Of a stretch of 64,000 bases of DNA, positions 1 to 9,170 are shown piece by piece. The stretch is from VAZQ01 sp963712565 (GTDB lineage: Bacteria; Pseudomonadota; Alphaproteobacteria; Rhizobiales; Xanthobacteraceae). Within the stretch, counting starts at the first letter, position 1, and each line of letters begins with the position of its first letter. Location: NCBI GenBank assembly GCA_963712565.1, contig CAVQIP010000033.1, forward strand, positions 1 through 64,000, read 5' to 3'. The notes beneath the pieces were generated by a model. It was not told where the DNA came from, made no database searches, and saw nothing but the letters and a program-made list of their open reading frames with translations. The position numbers and the translations under genes are program-made.

Positions 1-276
1 CATGCATTTTCTAGCCTCCTGATTTTACGGGAAGTCTTGCGCTCGCTCCCGCAGCCGACCCGAGGTGCGGGACTGTGTTCCACGTCCATCACCGCGACAA
101 ATCGCGTTGAAAAAGCGCGCCGCGTAGGCGACCGCGTGATGCCTTCGACAGATGGAAGACTAGCTCAGGCCAGCCTCGCCGATCTGGAAGAAATGCGGGG
201 CTATCCGGAGCAGACCCGCCTTGCGAAGCCGGCCGTCTGCGCGCAACGGCAGGACATCGCACTAACCCGAAGGTGC

Positions 277-1189
277 TCAAAAAAGTGCCGCCATGGCTTT
301 CTTGATGCCGAGCCCGATTTCAGGCGCCGCCCCCTCCTTCATCACGACGGTGCAGGTCATGCCGGCGCTGATCAACACGCCGGGTGGTACGTGCGTGAGG
401 TGGACGGTGACAGGAATGCGCTGTGCCAGTCGGACCCAGGTGAATGTGGGATTGACGGAAGAGAGGAGCTGTGGACCATCCTTGTTATCCTGGTCCGTGA
501 TGCCTCTTGCCATGCTTACGACGGTTCCTTGCAGCGCAGGGGATCCGTTCATGAGGTAAATCTCGGCGGTGGCGCCGGGTTTGATGTGCGGGATCTTGGT
601 TTCCTCGAAATATCGCCTCGACCCGATATGAATCGCTGTCGATCAGGGCCATCACCGGCTTTCCCTGCGAGGCAAACGTGCCCTTTGCAAGATTGAGATT
701 GGTGATGAAACCATTGACTGGCGCGCGCACCTCGGTTCGATTGAGGTTCAGAGCAGCGGTGTCGCGCGAAGCAATCGCCTGCTGGTAGCTGGCGGCTGCT
801 GATTCCGACTGTCGACGCGCGTTGTCGAGGGTCTCGACAGTGACGGAATACCCGGGCGTCAGCTTCGAGCGCCGCTGGTATTGCTCGAGCGCCATGAGGT
901 GTTGAGCCTGTCGCACCGCGAGCGCGGCTTCGGCGTCTGCGAGCGCCAGTCGATAGCGGTCCTGATCGATTGTGAAGAGCACGTCGCCCTTGTGCACGAA
1001 TTGATCATTCCGCACGCGAATATCGTCGACGTAACCGGAAACGTCTGGCGCGACTGCAGCCACATTGGCGCGGACTCGGGCGTCTCGGGTCCATGGCGAA
1101 TAGAGGTAGTAGCTCGCCATATCGTAGCTGAGCAAACCAGCTGCAATGAGCAAGACGAGAGTAAGCACCACACGTACGGCAGCCTGCAT
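277..1189 (-). pseudogene. HlyD/EmrA-type membrane fusion protein, one frameshift
   Basis: Periplasmic adaptor of an efflux pump, linking the FUSC inner-membrane protein encoded upstream to an outer-membrane channel. An N-terminal membrane anchor (about residues 5-25) is followed by the biotinyl/lipoyl-like half (APDVSGYVDDIRVRNDQ), a coiled-coil hairpin and the second half (VRAPVNGFITNLNLAKG). The ATG at 1189 has an AAGGAG site just upstream. Near position 621 one extra base shifts the frame after SDSYRVEA; the expected continuation (EETKIPHIKPGA, then ITDQDNKDGPQLLSSV) runs in the next frame to the stop at 277. Rejoined length is about 303 residues, normal for AaeA/EmrA proteins. Family assignment is firm. 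Whether the frameshift is real or a consensus error cannot be decided here. Confidence 0.85.
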
Positions 1190-1200
1190 TGCTATCTCCT

Positions 1201-1404
1201 TTAGTGGTTGGTCACCACCAGCCCGCCGCCGCAAAAGAGACAAACGAAAAGAGCGAAGCGGGCGAGTGGGGCGTGCCAGAACAGCCGGTAAAAGCCGCGC
1301 CAAGTCAGCAATGCGTCGAGGGGAACGAATATTGCCAGCGAGAGCACGAACCAGGCGGCGATCGTCGGCACAAACGCGCCCAAGAGATCAAATTCCGATT
1401 GCAT
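1201..1404 (-). CDS. DUF1656 small membrane protein (AaeX-like)
   Basis: A 67-residue protein with two hydrophobic segments (about residues 9-30 and 47-63). Size, hydrophobic pattern and position between a FUSC pump gene and an HlyD gene match the DUF1656/AaeX family, which accompanies aromatic-acid efflux pumps. Its start overlaps the end of the FUSC gene by 17 bp, and the HlyD gene begins 11 bp after its stop, so the three are probably one transcript. The molecular role of the family is not established. Confidence 0.85.
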   Translation of the reverse strand: MQSEFDLLGAFVPTIAAWFVLSLAIFVPLDALLTWRGFYRLFWHAPLARFALFVCLFCGGGLVVTNH

Positions 1405-3406
1405 TCGACCTTCCCTGCAAGATCATGCGCGCGCGCATGAGATCGGAGCCAAGCGTTGCAGATCCGACGACGACCCCGTTCAGTGCTTCGATTGCCTCCG
1501 GCTCAGCTGAGCCCCGGGCTGCTGCGAGGGCATGGCGACTAAGCGCAAGCGCCTCCCCCGCCCGCCTGCTGAATTTCCAAACGGATGGACTGCGAAGGGT
1601 CTGCGACAGCCGGGCGAGCAGACGGGAGCCCTCGGCGACGATTCCGGGCGCCACCACCCTCGCATCGAGGGAGCTTCTGAGACGGCCGATTGCTTCCGCG
1701 GCTGATAGCGCAGCCCGCGCGCTCGTCAAACATTCATGCGCGGCCTTTGGTTCATCTTTGACGCGCGCAAGCGTCGTCCCGAGCTGTTCGCACAGGGCAC
1801 GCTGGTAGCATGAAAGAGCGGACGCGCACCGGGAGGCGCCGACAAGGTAACCCAGGTGGACCACGAGCTGCCTGCGGAAGCGACGAACTGCGAAGGCGGG
1901 GGTCTCGGGGAAGAACGTTGCAAACAGCACCACCGCAACCGCTATGCCTACGAGAATGGCAAGGGACGAGTTCAGAAATGCAACGGCGTCGTAGGTCATG
2001 ACGTTGTTGATGTTCGATGCGAAGGCGAAGTACACGGCAGACAAGAGGCCGAGCTGACCAATGCGCGGCTGCGCCATTATGAAACCGCAAGTCAGCATCA
2101 GCGGTGCGAGCGCTACCGCCATCGAAGGAAAGTCGACGGCGAGAGGGATCAGGTAGAACTGGGTCGCGAACACTGGTTTTGCTGCGATGAGCACGGTTGC
2201 GGCAAGAGCCATGCTGATCTTGTCCGGCTGCTCGATTGAAGCAACCAAGCTGGAGACGACGGCGGCCACCACCACTGCGGTCGGTCCATTCGGCCAAGCC
2301 GTCGCGAACCAGAATGCCGATGTGACAGCGATTGCCAGCGCGGAACGGAGCCCGGTCAGGGCCGCCGAGACCGGGTCCGACCACAGCCGGCAGGCGATGT
2401 TCAGCTCAGGCAACTCCTCACCCCGGTCGAAGGCTCCCATGCACTCCCGAAGCCGGGCATGCGCAAGGGCGAGGTCGCGCTCATCCGCTGCGCGTACGAG
2501 CGCAGATACTATCGGGCCGTCTCCAGCGGGGGACTCGTGCGTATGGGACATCCCGTTGCCGAGCGATGTGTTTTTTTCCGCGCGCGGCAGCGAACCGACA
2601 CGATGGCTCGCGGCTGCTTCTGCCATGGCGCAAAGCTCTACCGCGGCCTGGGTCAACCTGCGCAGCGGCTGGTCGAGAACACGCGCCTCGGCGCTCTCGA
2701 AATACGGCGAACGCTGCATGGCCTGGACGTCGAGATAAGCCTTGGTGAACTCGGTCCGTTCGGCAGCGACACGCTCGCGGTCGGCATCGGGGTCGAGCAG
2801 GACCGTTGCGAGGCTGTCGGCGCGTCGAGTCAGAGCGCGCACGGGCTCTACCAGCTTTGGCGAGAGCTCGCGCACCAGGATCAAACGGCTAACGAGCGCC
2901 GCACAGATGATCCCAAGCGAGATTTCCGTGAACCGAGCCACGATCAAGTCGTAGGCTCCGCTCGGCGCGAGTGCGGCGGGGATGCCGACGATGGCGGCCG
3001 TGTACCCTGCGAGCTGGAAGCCATATGATCCGAAATTGCGCGCCGCGCGGGCGGCAAAGTTGCAGAAACAGATCCACACGGCTAGCGCGGCCACGAACAG
3101 CTCGCCGTATTGCGCCAGACCAAATACCAGCGCGATCGTAACAAGCACCCCGGCGATGGTGCCAAGGATGCGATAGAAGCTCTTGGCGAGAACGAGCCCG
3201 CTGTCCGGCTGCGATACCACGAAGACGGTCAGAAACGCCCAGCGTGGATCGTCGAGGCCAGCCCAGAATGAGATGTAGAGTGCGAGCAGGGATGCCGCAA
3301 ATGTCTTGACCGCAAAAGTCAGTCCGACCGCTGTCTGGTGGTCGAGCCAATCCGGCTTCTTGAGGAGCCAGTCGCGCAACGGCAAACTTGCGGCAGCGGC
3401 TTTCAT
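1388..3406 (-). CDS. FUSC family aromatic-acid efflux pump (AaeB-like)
   Basis: Inner-membrane exporter of the FUSC/aromatic acid exporter family, about 672 residues. The N-terminal half has a cluster of membrane helices (from SLLALYISFWAGLDDPRWAF on, including FVVSQPDSGLVLAKSFYRI, typical of the family). A soluble stretch follows, then a second helix cluster around residues 350-500 and a helical C-terminal cytoplasmic part, giving the family's duplicated layout. I chose the ATG at 3406 because it shares its A with the TGA of the upstream small gene and has GAGGAG before it. It probably exports hydroxybenzoate-like acids with the DUF1656 and HlyD proteins; substrate is inferred from the family. 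Confidence 0.9.
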   Translation of the reverse strand: MKAAAASLPLRDWLLKKPDWLDHQTAVGLTFAVKTFAASLLALYISFWAGLDDPRWAFLTVFVVSQPDSGLVLAKSFYRILGTIAGVLVTIALVFGLAQYGELFVAALAVWICFCNFAARAARNFGSYGFQLAGYTAAIVGIPAALAPSGAYDLIVARFTEISLGIICAALVSRLILVRELSPKLVEPVRALTRRADSLATVLLDPDADRERVAAERTEFTKAYLDVQAMQRSPYFESAEARVLDQPLRRLTQAAVELCAMAEAAASHRVGSLPRAEKNTSLGNGMSHTHESPAGDGPIVSALVRAADERDLALAHARLRECMGAFDRGEELPELNIACRLWSDPVSAALTGLRSALAIAVTSAFWFATAWPNGPTAVVVAAVVSSLVASIEQPDKISMALAATVLIAAKPVFATQFYLIPLAVDFPSMAVALAPLMLTCGFIMAQPRIGQLGLLSAVYFAFASNINNVMTYDAVAFLNSSLAILVGIAVAVVLFATFFPETPAFAVRRFRRQLVVHLGYLVGASRCASALSCYQRALCEQLGTTLARVKDEPKAAHECLTSARAALSAAEAIGRLRSSLDARVVAPGIVAEGSRLLARLSQTLRSPSVWKFSRRAGEALALSRHALAAARGSAEPEAIEALNGVVVGSATLGSDLMRARMILQGRSNAIGI

Positions 3407-3807
3407 CAGTAGCCGGGCTCCTCGCGACCCTCGTTCGTGGCGCATGCCTTGGAATGGATCGTTCCGGATGGCTCGGCGCGCGAACCGCCTTCCGGCGCAG
3501 GAACGACGCGACTTGAGGCAGATATTGAGTTCGTGCCGCTGGTGCCAAAGTCGCGGTCAGGCGGCTGACAAACGCGGGTCGACGGAGATGCCGCGTTGAG
3601 AACCAGGCAGGCCGCCAACAGCGCCGCCAGGGATAGTCCGAATATCCTGGCGTGGGGGTCGGTCGACGCGTTGCTCGACGGGCTCGGGCCCGAAAAGCGA
3701 GAGTTCTTGCCGAGTCTGTCCGCAAAGAGCCCGGCGTGTATTTCGAGCGGCTCGTCGCTCGTTTTGGTCGACAGGCTCATTGTTTGGAAGCCCGAACTCT
3801 GGCTCAA
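3406..3807 (-). CDS. Hypothetical small protein, coupled to FUSC gene
   Basis: A 133-residue ORF whose stop codon overlaps the FUSC start (TGATG), which suggests translational coupling. It has one strongly hydrophobic segment (about residues 54-75, RIFGLSLAALLAACLVLNAA) containing LLAAC, a lipobox-like string, but this lies too far from the first methionine for a normal lipoprotein signal unless a later non-ATG start is used. The rest is rich in Ser, Pro and charged residues, with no recognisable domain. Comparable operons often place an outer-membrane channel gene here; this ORF is far too short for one. Reality as a gene rests mainly on the overlap. Confidence 0.4.
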   Translation of the reverse strand: MSQSSGFQTMSLSTKTSDEPLEIHAGLFADRLGKNSRFSGPSPSSNASTDPHARIFGLSLAALLAACLVLNAASPSTRVCQPPDRDFGTSGTNSISASSRVVPAPEGGSRAEPSGTIHSKACATNEGREEPGY

Positions 3808-4312
3808 TTCTGCGCATCATGTAGCGGCGTTCGACCGCGGCGCCGAATGAAGCCTGGCAAATTTCAGCAAATTGCGCCGAACGCGAGTTCGATCCAAACA
3901 GTTGACGAACCGGTGTTCCAGACCCGAGCGGGACGAAACGGACAGATAATCAACGAGCCACGCCTGCGGGCGAACCGTCGACCCGTTCAGTTCAATACTG
4001 CGTGACGCAGGACGACGATCCCAATTTTTACAGGTTCTACTGCAGGAGGGATGCGGCCAAGCCGTATCGATCCGAAGCGGGAGAGCATGCCAAGAACTCT
4101 AACTGCAGTTCGGTTTGGTTCCCGACCAACAGTGCTTGATTTCGTTCTCCGTCTGTTCACTAGTTTCCGGCGTCGGGCGCCGCTGCCGGCAACATCTCGC
4201 GTTCGGTTCGGATATCAGGAGTTGTCATGTCTAGCCTGCGGCCTCTGCCCGTCATGTTGCCGGTCCGTGATCGACCGAGTCCTGCAATACACGGTCGGAC
4301 GTGAGCTACCGT
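3808..4312. other. Gene-poor stretch between two minus-strand genes
   Basis: No convincing gene. It contains the first copy of a 137-bp direct duplication (3958-4094). The remainder shows no coding pattern I trust on either strand. Confidence 0.5.
3958..4094 (+). repeat. 137-bp direct duplication, copy 1 (gene fragment)
   Basis: Nearly identical to 5324-5460, with only a handful of mismatches (for example at 4001, 4004 and 4089). In copy 2 the segment codes for the mature part of a small secreted protein. Here the same frame gives YC, DDDPNFYRFYCRRDAAKPYR and SEAGE, but it has no start or signal peptide upstream and ends soon after. This copy is therefore a detached gene fragment. Confidence 0.85.
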
Positions 4313-4708
4313 TCACGCTGAAACCACTTGGAGCATCAGGTCGCCGTAGCCCCAGACCGCGGTACCGACGATGCCGGTCAGATAACCGAGATACGAAAGG
4401 ACCACGTAGGATTTGGGCGGGTTGAGGCGAAGCTCGATTTCTCTCGGCACCGATACGAGGCCTTCTTTGAGTGCCGTCGCCAGGGCGCGCTGATAGAAAT
4501 GGGCGAGCCTGAAGGTGACCGCCGCTCCGACCAAACACATGACCGAGCCTGACCGGGCAAACCAATCGGTGCCCGCCTTGCTGGATAGATAGTAGGAAAA
4601 TATTGCGAACAGCCAGGCCGCCGCCACCAACAAACCAAACCAAATGATGGTGCGGTTGAGCCCGGCGTATAACGATCTTATTCTGACTTGGTCTGTCGGC
4701 ATTTTCAC
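4313..4708 (-). CDS. Hypothetical membrane protein, three helices
   Basis: A 131-residue protein with three hydrophobic segments (about residues 21-42, 52-70 and 101-127) and short charged loops. The N-terminus (MKMPTDQVRIRSLYAG) is soluble. No known domain is recognised. It is divergent from the small secreted-protein gene at 4825. A 6-bp perfect inverted repeat at 4755-4774 lies in the shared upstream region and could be an operator. Composition and helix pattern support a real gene; function unknown. Confidence 0.7.
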   Translation of the reverse strand: MKMPTDQVRIRSLYAGLNRTIIWFGLLVAAAWLFAIFSYYLSSKAGTDWFARSGSVMCLVGAAVTFRLAHFYQRALATALKEGLVSVPREIELRLNPPKSYVVLSYLGYLTGIVGTAVWGYGDLMLQVVSA

Positions 4709-4754
4709 GCCTCAACAAAAGGGGAATTCCTTCGCAGAGATTAGCACAAATTTT

Positions 4755-4774
4755 GCACGCTTCATTCGGCGTGC
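4755..4774. promoter_or_regulatory. Inverted repeat in divergent intergenic region
   Basis: GCACGC, 8-bp spacer TTCATTCG, GCGTGC, between the divergent genes at 4708 and 4825. A weaker relative (GCACGG TTCATTCG GTGTGA) occurs at 5767-5786 upstream of the pyruvate decarboxylase gene. Candidate operator for a shared regulator; inference only. Confidence 0.35.
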
Positions 4775-4824
4775 TTGATGATGCGGTGTAGCAAAGCCTC
4801 CATCGAACACGATGGAGACGCATC

Positions 4825-5133
4825 ATGAACTGGTTCATCGCTGCTCTGACAAAAACACTGATTACCGCCCCGTCACTCTTCCAAGCTGCCGCCATTGCAA
4901 TAAGACCGGCGAAGATCCTGATGGTCGGGCTCAGCCTTGGCGCACTTCTGACGGTGTCGAATTTCGTCCAAACTGCCGAGGCGCAACAGCCGAACACGGC
5001 GCGGGAACAGGCCCTCCGTGAATGCAATCTCACGGACACGCGCGACTCGCATGAACCATATGAAGGGACAAAGACCGGTGGCAGGGAATTCGTTTACCGA
5101 GCCTGCATGGCCGATCGCGGCCAAGTGGAATGA
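4825..5133 (+). CDS. Small secreted protein, hypothetical
   Basis: 102 residues. A long hydrophobic N-terminal region (about residues 28-52, ending near QTAEAQQ) resembles a signal peptide with an AXA-type cleavage site. The short mature part has two cysteines in the pattern ALRECN ... YRACMADRGQ. Small exported proteins ending in YRACM-DRGQ are familiar from Bradyrhizobium-type genomes, but no function is known to me. The next small secreted-protein gene follows closely on the same strand. Confidence 0.65.
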   Translation: MNWFIAALTKTLITAPSLFQAAAIAIRPAKILMVGLSLGALLTVSNFVQTAEAQQPNTAREQALRECNLTDTRDSHEPYEGTKTGGREFVYRACMADRGQVE

Positions 5134-5226
5134 CAGCGATTGAACTGCAAGGAGCTAGCCCGGGCAACCCAGGCAGCGTCAGCGCCGACCTATCGGTCGA
5201 TCAACACGAAACTGGTTGAGCCAACG

Positions 5227-5499
5227 GTGGCAAAGGTGAAAACCGCAATACTGCAACACGCGTTGAGCATCGCGCTGGTCGGCATACACGCGCTCGGAGG
5301 GGTGCCTGGACTGCCGGTAGCAACCACGCCTGCGGGCGAACCGTCGACCCGTTCAGTTCAATACTGCATGCCGCCGGACGACGATCCCAATTTTTACAGG
5401 TTCTACTGCAGGAGGGATGCGGCCAAGCCGTATCGATCCGAAGCGGGAGAGCGTGCCAAGGACATGCCAACCATTACGATCGCTAGACAAATGCAGTGA
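5227..5499 (+). CDS. Small secreted protein, hypothetical
   Basis: About 90 residues if translation begins at the GTG at 5227, which places a good signal peptide (KTAILQHALSIALVGIHAL) at the N-terminus; a TTG at 5140 would extend it. The mature part has two cysteines (VQYC ... FYRFYCRRDAAKPYR) and ends near 5499. The segment 5324-5460 is duplicated at 3958-4094. It follows another small secreted-protein gene by under 100 bp. No domain is recognised. Confidence 0.5.
   Translation: MAKVKTAILQHALSIALVGIHALGGVPGLPVATTPAGEPSTRSVQYCMPPDDDPNFYRFYCRRDAAKPYRSEAGERAKDMPTITIARQMQ
5324..5460 (+). repeat. 137-bp direct duplication, copy 2
   Basis: Partner of 3958-4094, 1366 bp apart in direct orientation, and lying within a plausible small secreted-protein gene. 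The region between the two copies holds the three-helix membrane-protein gene and another small secreted-protein gene. Confidence 0.85.
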
Positions 5500-5986
5500 A
5501 CACGATCGCGTGCCCGGCGTCCCCCCACCCCCGGGTTCGCTCGCGGCCGGCCTGCCTTCCGCGCAAGCCGGCCGCACTGCCACACTTTCCTGTTCGATAG
5601 CCGAATTATTAGCACCCACCCAAAGCGATCGGGTCCAGTACGGAGCCGTCGATTTCTGGTCGGCTGCGACGACTACGCAGTAATCAAATACGCCGAACAC
5701 CCCTGATCTCGCCTGCGTCGGTCACTGCTCGGTGAATCCGGCGACTTCCGCACAATGCTGAAATTGGCACGGTTCATTCGGTGTGATCGTAATGCACCGG
5801 CGGAACGGGAGGGCGTTTAGGAAGTGACGCGGCTCCCGCTCAATCCGCTCCCCTTTCTCATGATTTGCTGAAGTTTGTTTCCCTTTACTCGGTCCCGCGC
5901 GTGACCCGGCTTAGGTTGCAATCACAAACCCTCGTGGTGACAACCCTCGTGGCGATTGCTCGCCTCAAATTACGGAGTTGTTTCCC
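5500..5986. other. Upstream region of the pyruvate decarboxylase gene
   Basis: No gene recognised. It should hold the pdc promoter. It contains a partial inverted repeat at 5767-5786, related to the one at 4755, and a tandem 14-bp repeat at 5927-5955. Confidence 0.5.
5927..5955 (+). promoter_or_regulatory. Tandem 14-bp direct repeat upstream of pdc
   Basis: AACCCTCGTGGTGA and AACCCTCGTGGCGA start exactly 15 bp apart, with the second ending 31 bp before the pdc ATG. A phased direct repeat at this place is a candidate regulator-binding site. No family motif is recognised. Confidence 0.4.
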
Positions 5987-7672
5987 ATGCAGTACACGGT
6001 TGGTAGCTATCTTGCGGCGCGGTTCTCTCAAATTGGTCTGAAGCATCATTTTGCAGTTGCCGGCGACTACAACCTCGCCCTGCTGGATCAGCTTTTGACC
6101 AACAAAGACTTAGAGCAAATCTATTGCAGCAACGAGTTGAATTGCGGCTTCAGCGCCGAGGGCTATGCCCGGGCGCGGGGTGCAGCTGCCGCCGTCGTCA
6201 CCTTCAGCGTCGGCGCGCTCTCGGCATTCAATGCGATCGGCGGCGCTTATGCCGAGAATCTGCCCGTCATTCTGGTGTCCGGCGCACCCAACAGCAATGA
6301 CCGGGCCGCGAACCATCTGCTCCATCATACGCTCGGCACCCACGATTTCTCGTATCAACTGGAAATCGCCAAGAAGCTCACGTGTGCTGCCGTTGCGATC
6401 ACGTCCGCTGAAGAGGCGCCCGACAAGATCGACCATGCGATCCGCACGGCACTGCGCGAAAAGAAGCCCGCATATATCGAAATCGCGTGCAATATCGCCG
6501 GGGCTCCCTGTGCGGCCCCGGGGCCCATCAGCACAGTCGTCGGCGAGGAACCGAGCAACCCCTTGGCACTGAGAAGCGCGGTGGAGGCCGCGGCGGAGTT
6601 CCTGCACGGGAAGCAGAAACCAGTGTTGCTGATCGGCAGCAAGCTGCGCGCCGCGGGCGCGGAGAAGGCGGCCATCGAGCTTGCTGACGCACTTGGCTGT
6701 TCGGTCGCGGTCATGGCTGCAGCCAAGAGCTTCTTTCCCGAGGATCACCCGCAGTTCGTGGGCATTTACTGGGGCGAGATCAGCTCCCCCGGCGCGCGCG
6801 AGATCGTCGACTGGTCCGACGCCGTGCTGTGTCTCGGGACCATCTTCAATGACTATTCGACCGTGGGGTGGACCGCGATGCCCAGCGGGCCAGCGATGCT
6901 AACCGCCGACATGACCAGCGTGCAAATGGCTGGGCACCATTTCAGTCAAATCCATCTGCGTGACTTCCTCTCGGCGCTCGCCCACAAAGTCGAGAAGCGC
7001 GATGCGACGATGATCGAATATGGACGCATCCGATCCGAGCGCGCGCCCGACAAGGTTGCCAAGCCTGATGCCGAACTCACACGGGCCGAGATTGTTCGAC
7101 AGATCCGCCCGCTCGTGACCTCCGAGGGCACGGTCTTCGTCGAAACTGGCGATTCCTGGTTCAATGGCATGCTGCTAACGCTCCCCGGCGGGGCGCGCTT
7201 CGAGAGCGAGATGCAATGGGGCCATATCGGATGGTCCGTTCCCGCCGTTTTCGGCTATGCGCTCGGCGCGCCGCATCGTCGGGTCATTGCCATGATCGGC
7301 GATGGCTCCTTCCAGCTCACAGCACAGGAAGTGGCGCAAATGATCCGGCAAAAGCTGCCGGTCATCATCTTCCTGATCAACAATCGTGGATACACGATCG
7401 AGGTCGAGATCCATGACGGTCCCTACAACAACATCAAGAATTGGGATTACGCCGGACTGATCCAGGTGTTCAACGCCGAGGACGGTCATGGCCGCGGTCT
7501 GTGCGCCAAGAATGGCCGTGAGCTCGCGGAGGCCATCAAGGTCGCGCTTGCGAACCGCGAGGGGCCGACGCTGATCGAATGTGTCATCGATCGCAATGAC
7601 TGCACGCCGGAGCTGATCTCCTGGGGTCATTTGGTTGCCACGGCGAATGCGCGCCCGCCGCGTCCGCAATGA
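5987..7672 (+). CDS. pdc: Pyruvate decarboxylase (ThDP-dependent)
   Basis: Non-oxidative decarboxylation of pyruvate to acetaldehyde and CO2 in the cytoplasm. It is very like the Zymomonas mobilis enzyme along its whole length (561 residues): GLKHHFAVAGDYN near the N-terminus, catalytic Glu50 in SNELNCGFSAEGYARA, the His113-His114 pair in LLHHTLG, and the ThDP/Mg motif GDGSFQLTAQEVAQM ... NNRGYTIEVEIHDGPYNNIKNWDY. All positions match the Zymomonas numbering, so this is not acetolactate synthase. I chose the ATG at 5987 (ACGGAG nine bases upstream) over the in-frame TTG at 5978. It is followed by an MFS gene and then a three-subunit molybdenum aldehyde dehydrogenase, which suggests that the acetaldehyde is oxidised onward. 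True PDC is uncommon in bacteria. Confidence 0.96.
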   Translation: MQYTVGSYLAARFSQIGLKHHFAVAGDYNLALLDQLLTNKDLEQIYCSNELNCGFSAEGYARARGAAAAVVTFSVGALSAFNAIGGAYAENLPVILVSGAPNSNDRAANHLLHHTLGTHDFSYQLEIAKKLTCAAVAITSAEEAPDKIDHAIRTALREKKPAYIEIACNIAGAPCAAPGPISTVVGEEPSNPLALRSAVEAAAEFLHGKQKPVLLIGSKLRAAGAEKAAIELADALGCSVAVMAAAKSFFPEDHPQFVGIYWGEISSPGAREIVDWSDAVLCLGTIFNDYSTVGWTAMPSGPAMLTADMTSVQMAGHHFSQIHLRDFLSALAHKVEKRDATMIEYGRIRSERAPDKVAKPDAELTRAEIVRQIRPLVTSEGTVFVETGDSWFNGMLLTLPGGARFESEMQWGHIGWSVPAVFGYALGAPHRRVIAMIGDGSFQLTAQEVAQMIRQKLPVIIFLINNRGYTIEVEIHDGPYNNIKNWDYAGLIQVFNAEDGHGRGLCAKNGRELAEAIKVALANREGPTLIECVIDRNDCTPELISWGHLVATANARPPRPQ

Positions 7673-7735
7673 CATTTCCGCAGAACCGACGCGACTCGGT
7701 CTTCCCCGCGTTCCGTTAACGATTGGAGTAGGATC

Positions 7736-9133
7736 ATGGCCGACGAAATGGTTGCACAGGTACACCCGCGAGACCGCCAGGAACTGTTGCGGGTTCAGGC
7801 GCCGCGTGGCTCTTCGCCCAGCCAGGTTGCGCACAGCGCAGCCGCGCCGCCGCGCGATCTGAGGGCGATCTACGTTCTGGCCTGGCTGCTGTGCGCGATC
7901 TTCTACTTCTACCAGTACGCCGTGCGCTCCGCTCCGGGCGTGATGCAGCCAGAGCTGACGGCGGCATGGGGCGGGAACTATCTCGGCGGGATGATCTCGG
8001 CCTATTACGTCGCGTATGCCCTGATGGCGCTGGTCGCCGGATTGCTGCTCGACCGCTACGGCCCCCGTCAGACCATTCCCCTTGGAATCGCGGCGGTAGG
8101 CATCGGGTGCCTGATCTTCGCTCAGGGCAGCCTCGCCGCCGGCATGGTGGGCTTCGTCCTGCAGGCTATCGGTGCGATCTTCGGATTCATCGGCGCGTCC
8201 TATGTCGCGGCCCGCTATCTTCCCGCAAGCATGCTGGCGATTTTCCTTGGCCTCACGCAGGCCCTCGGCATGGCTGGGGCGGCGTTCGGGACCAAACCTG
8301 TGCACCTGGCGATTGATCCTGCCGGCAGCTTCCGTGTCGGCTGGCAGGAGGTCTGGATCAGCTTCATGATCATGGGCTTCGTGCTGGCGCTCGCGACCTG
8401 GATCGTCATGCCGCGCGAAAAAGGCGACAGCGCCGATCATCATGGTGCGCTGTCGCTGGCCAGCATCTTGCAGCCGTTCCGGACCGTGTTCGGCAACCCC
8501 CAGAGCTGGCTCGCCGGCATCATCGGCGGCCTGCTCTTTGTTCCCACCACGATCGGCGCTCTGGTTTGGGCCACGGCCTTTCTCCATGACGGCCAGCACA
8601 TGTCCATGGCCGATGCCGCCTCGGAAGCCTTCATGGTGCCGGTCGGATGGGTCATCGGCTGTCCGCTGCTCGGCTACATCGCCGACCGGATAGGACGCCG
8701 CAAGCCCGTGCTGATCACCGGGGCACTCGTCATGCTCGCCGCCGGACTAGCTGCCATCTACGTGCCGGCGGGCACCTTCCCGCGCTATTCGGTGGCCCTG
8801 GTACTCGGCATCGCTTCCGGCGCCGCGATGATCCCGTTCTCCATGATGAAGGAGGCGAACCCGCCTCAGGTGAAAGGGACGGCGGCCGGCGTCATGAATT
8901 TCCTCGTGTTTCTCACGACCGGCGTCATGTCGCCCTTCATCTCCCATCTGATGGTGCCCGCGTCCCATCACGCGCTCACGCTGCATGAATTCCAGAATGC
9001 CCTTCAGCCGCTCGTCGGCGGAATCGTCGTCGCCATCGTCTTGAGCTTCATTATTCGGGAGACAGGCCTGGCTGCCGCGGCGCACGACCCGCGCGACGGC
9101 GGCGCTGCCAGAAGCGAGAGGGGCAACACATGA
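7736..9133 (+). CDS. MFS transporter
   Basis: Major facilitator superfamily permease, 465 residues with a hydrophilic N-terminal tail of about 45 residues and then about 12 membrane helices. The helix 2-3 loop carries the family signature as LLLDRYGPRQT, and the second half has a matching loop, IADRIGRRKPV. The ATG at 7736 is preceded by GGAG. It lies 63 bp downstream of pdc, so probably co-transcribed. By context it may carry lactate, pyruvate, acetate or another organic acid; the sequence itself does not give the substrate. Confidence 0.9.
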   Translation: MADEMVAQVHPRDRQELLRVQAPRGSSPSQVAHSAAAPPRDLRAIYVLAWLLCAIFYFYQYAVRSAPGVMQPELTAAWGGNYLGGMISAYYVAYALMALVAGLLLDRYGPRQTIPLGIAAVGIGCLIFAQGSLAAGMVGFVLQAIGAIFGFIGASYVAARYLPASMLAIFLGLTQALGMAGAAFGTKPVHLAIDPAGSFRVGWQEVWISFMIMGFVLALATWIVMPREKGDSADHHGALSLASILQPFRTVFGNPQSWLAGIIGGLLFVPTTIGALVWATAFLHDGQHMSMADAASEAFMVPVGWVIGCPLLGYIADRIGRRKPVLITGALVMLAAGLAAIYVPAGTFPRYSVALVLGIASGAAMIPFSMMKEANPPQVKGTAAGVMNFLVFLTTGVMSPFISHLMVPASHHALTLHEFQNALQPLVGGIVVAIVLSFIIRETGLAAAAHDPRDGGAARSERGNT

Positions 9134-9170
9134 GAACCACCCGGCTTTGCCCCGCGCCAGCGTGGATTAC

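Noticed and set aside
5987..7672. Acetolactate synthase or indolepyruvate decarboxylase identity for the ThDP enzyme
   Set aside because: Glu50, the His113-His114 pair and near full-length resemblance to Zymomonas pyruvate decarboxylase fit pyruvate decarboxylase better.
7175..8599. Long open frame antisense to pdc and the MFS gene
   Set aside because: It mirrors codon structure of the two real genes, is rich in Arg/Gly/His/Asp with no domain, and spans two well-supported genes.
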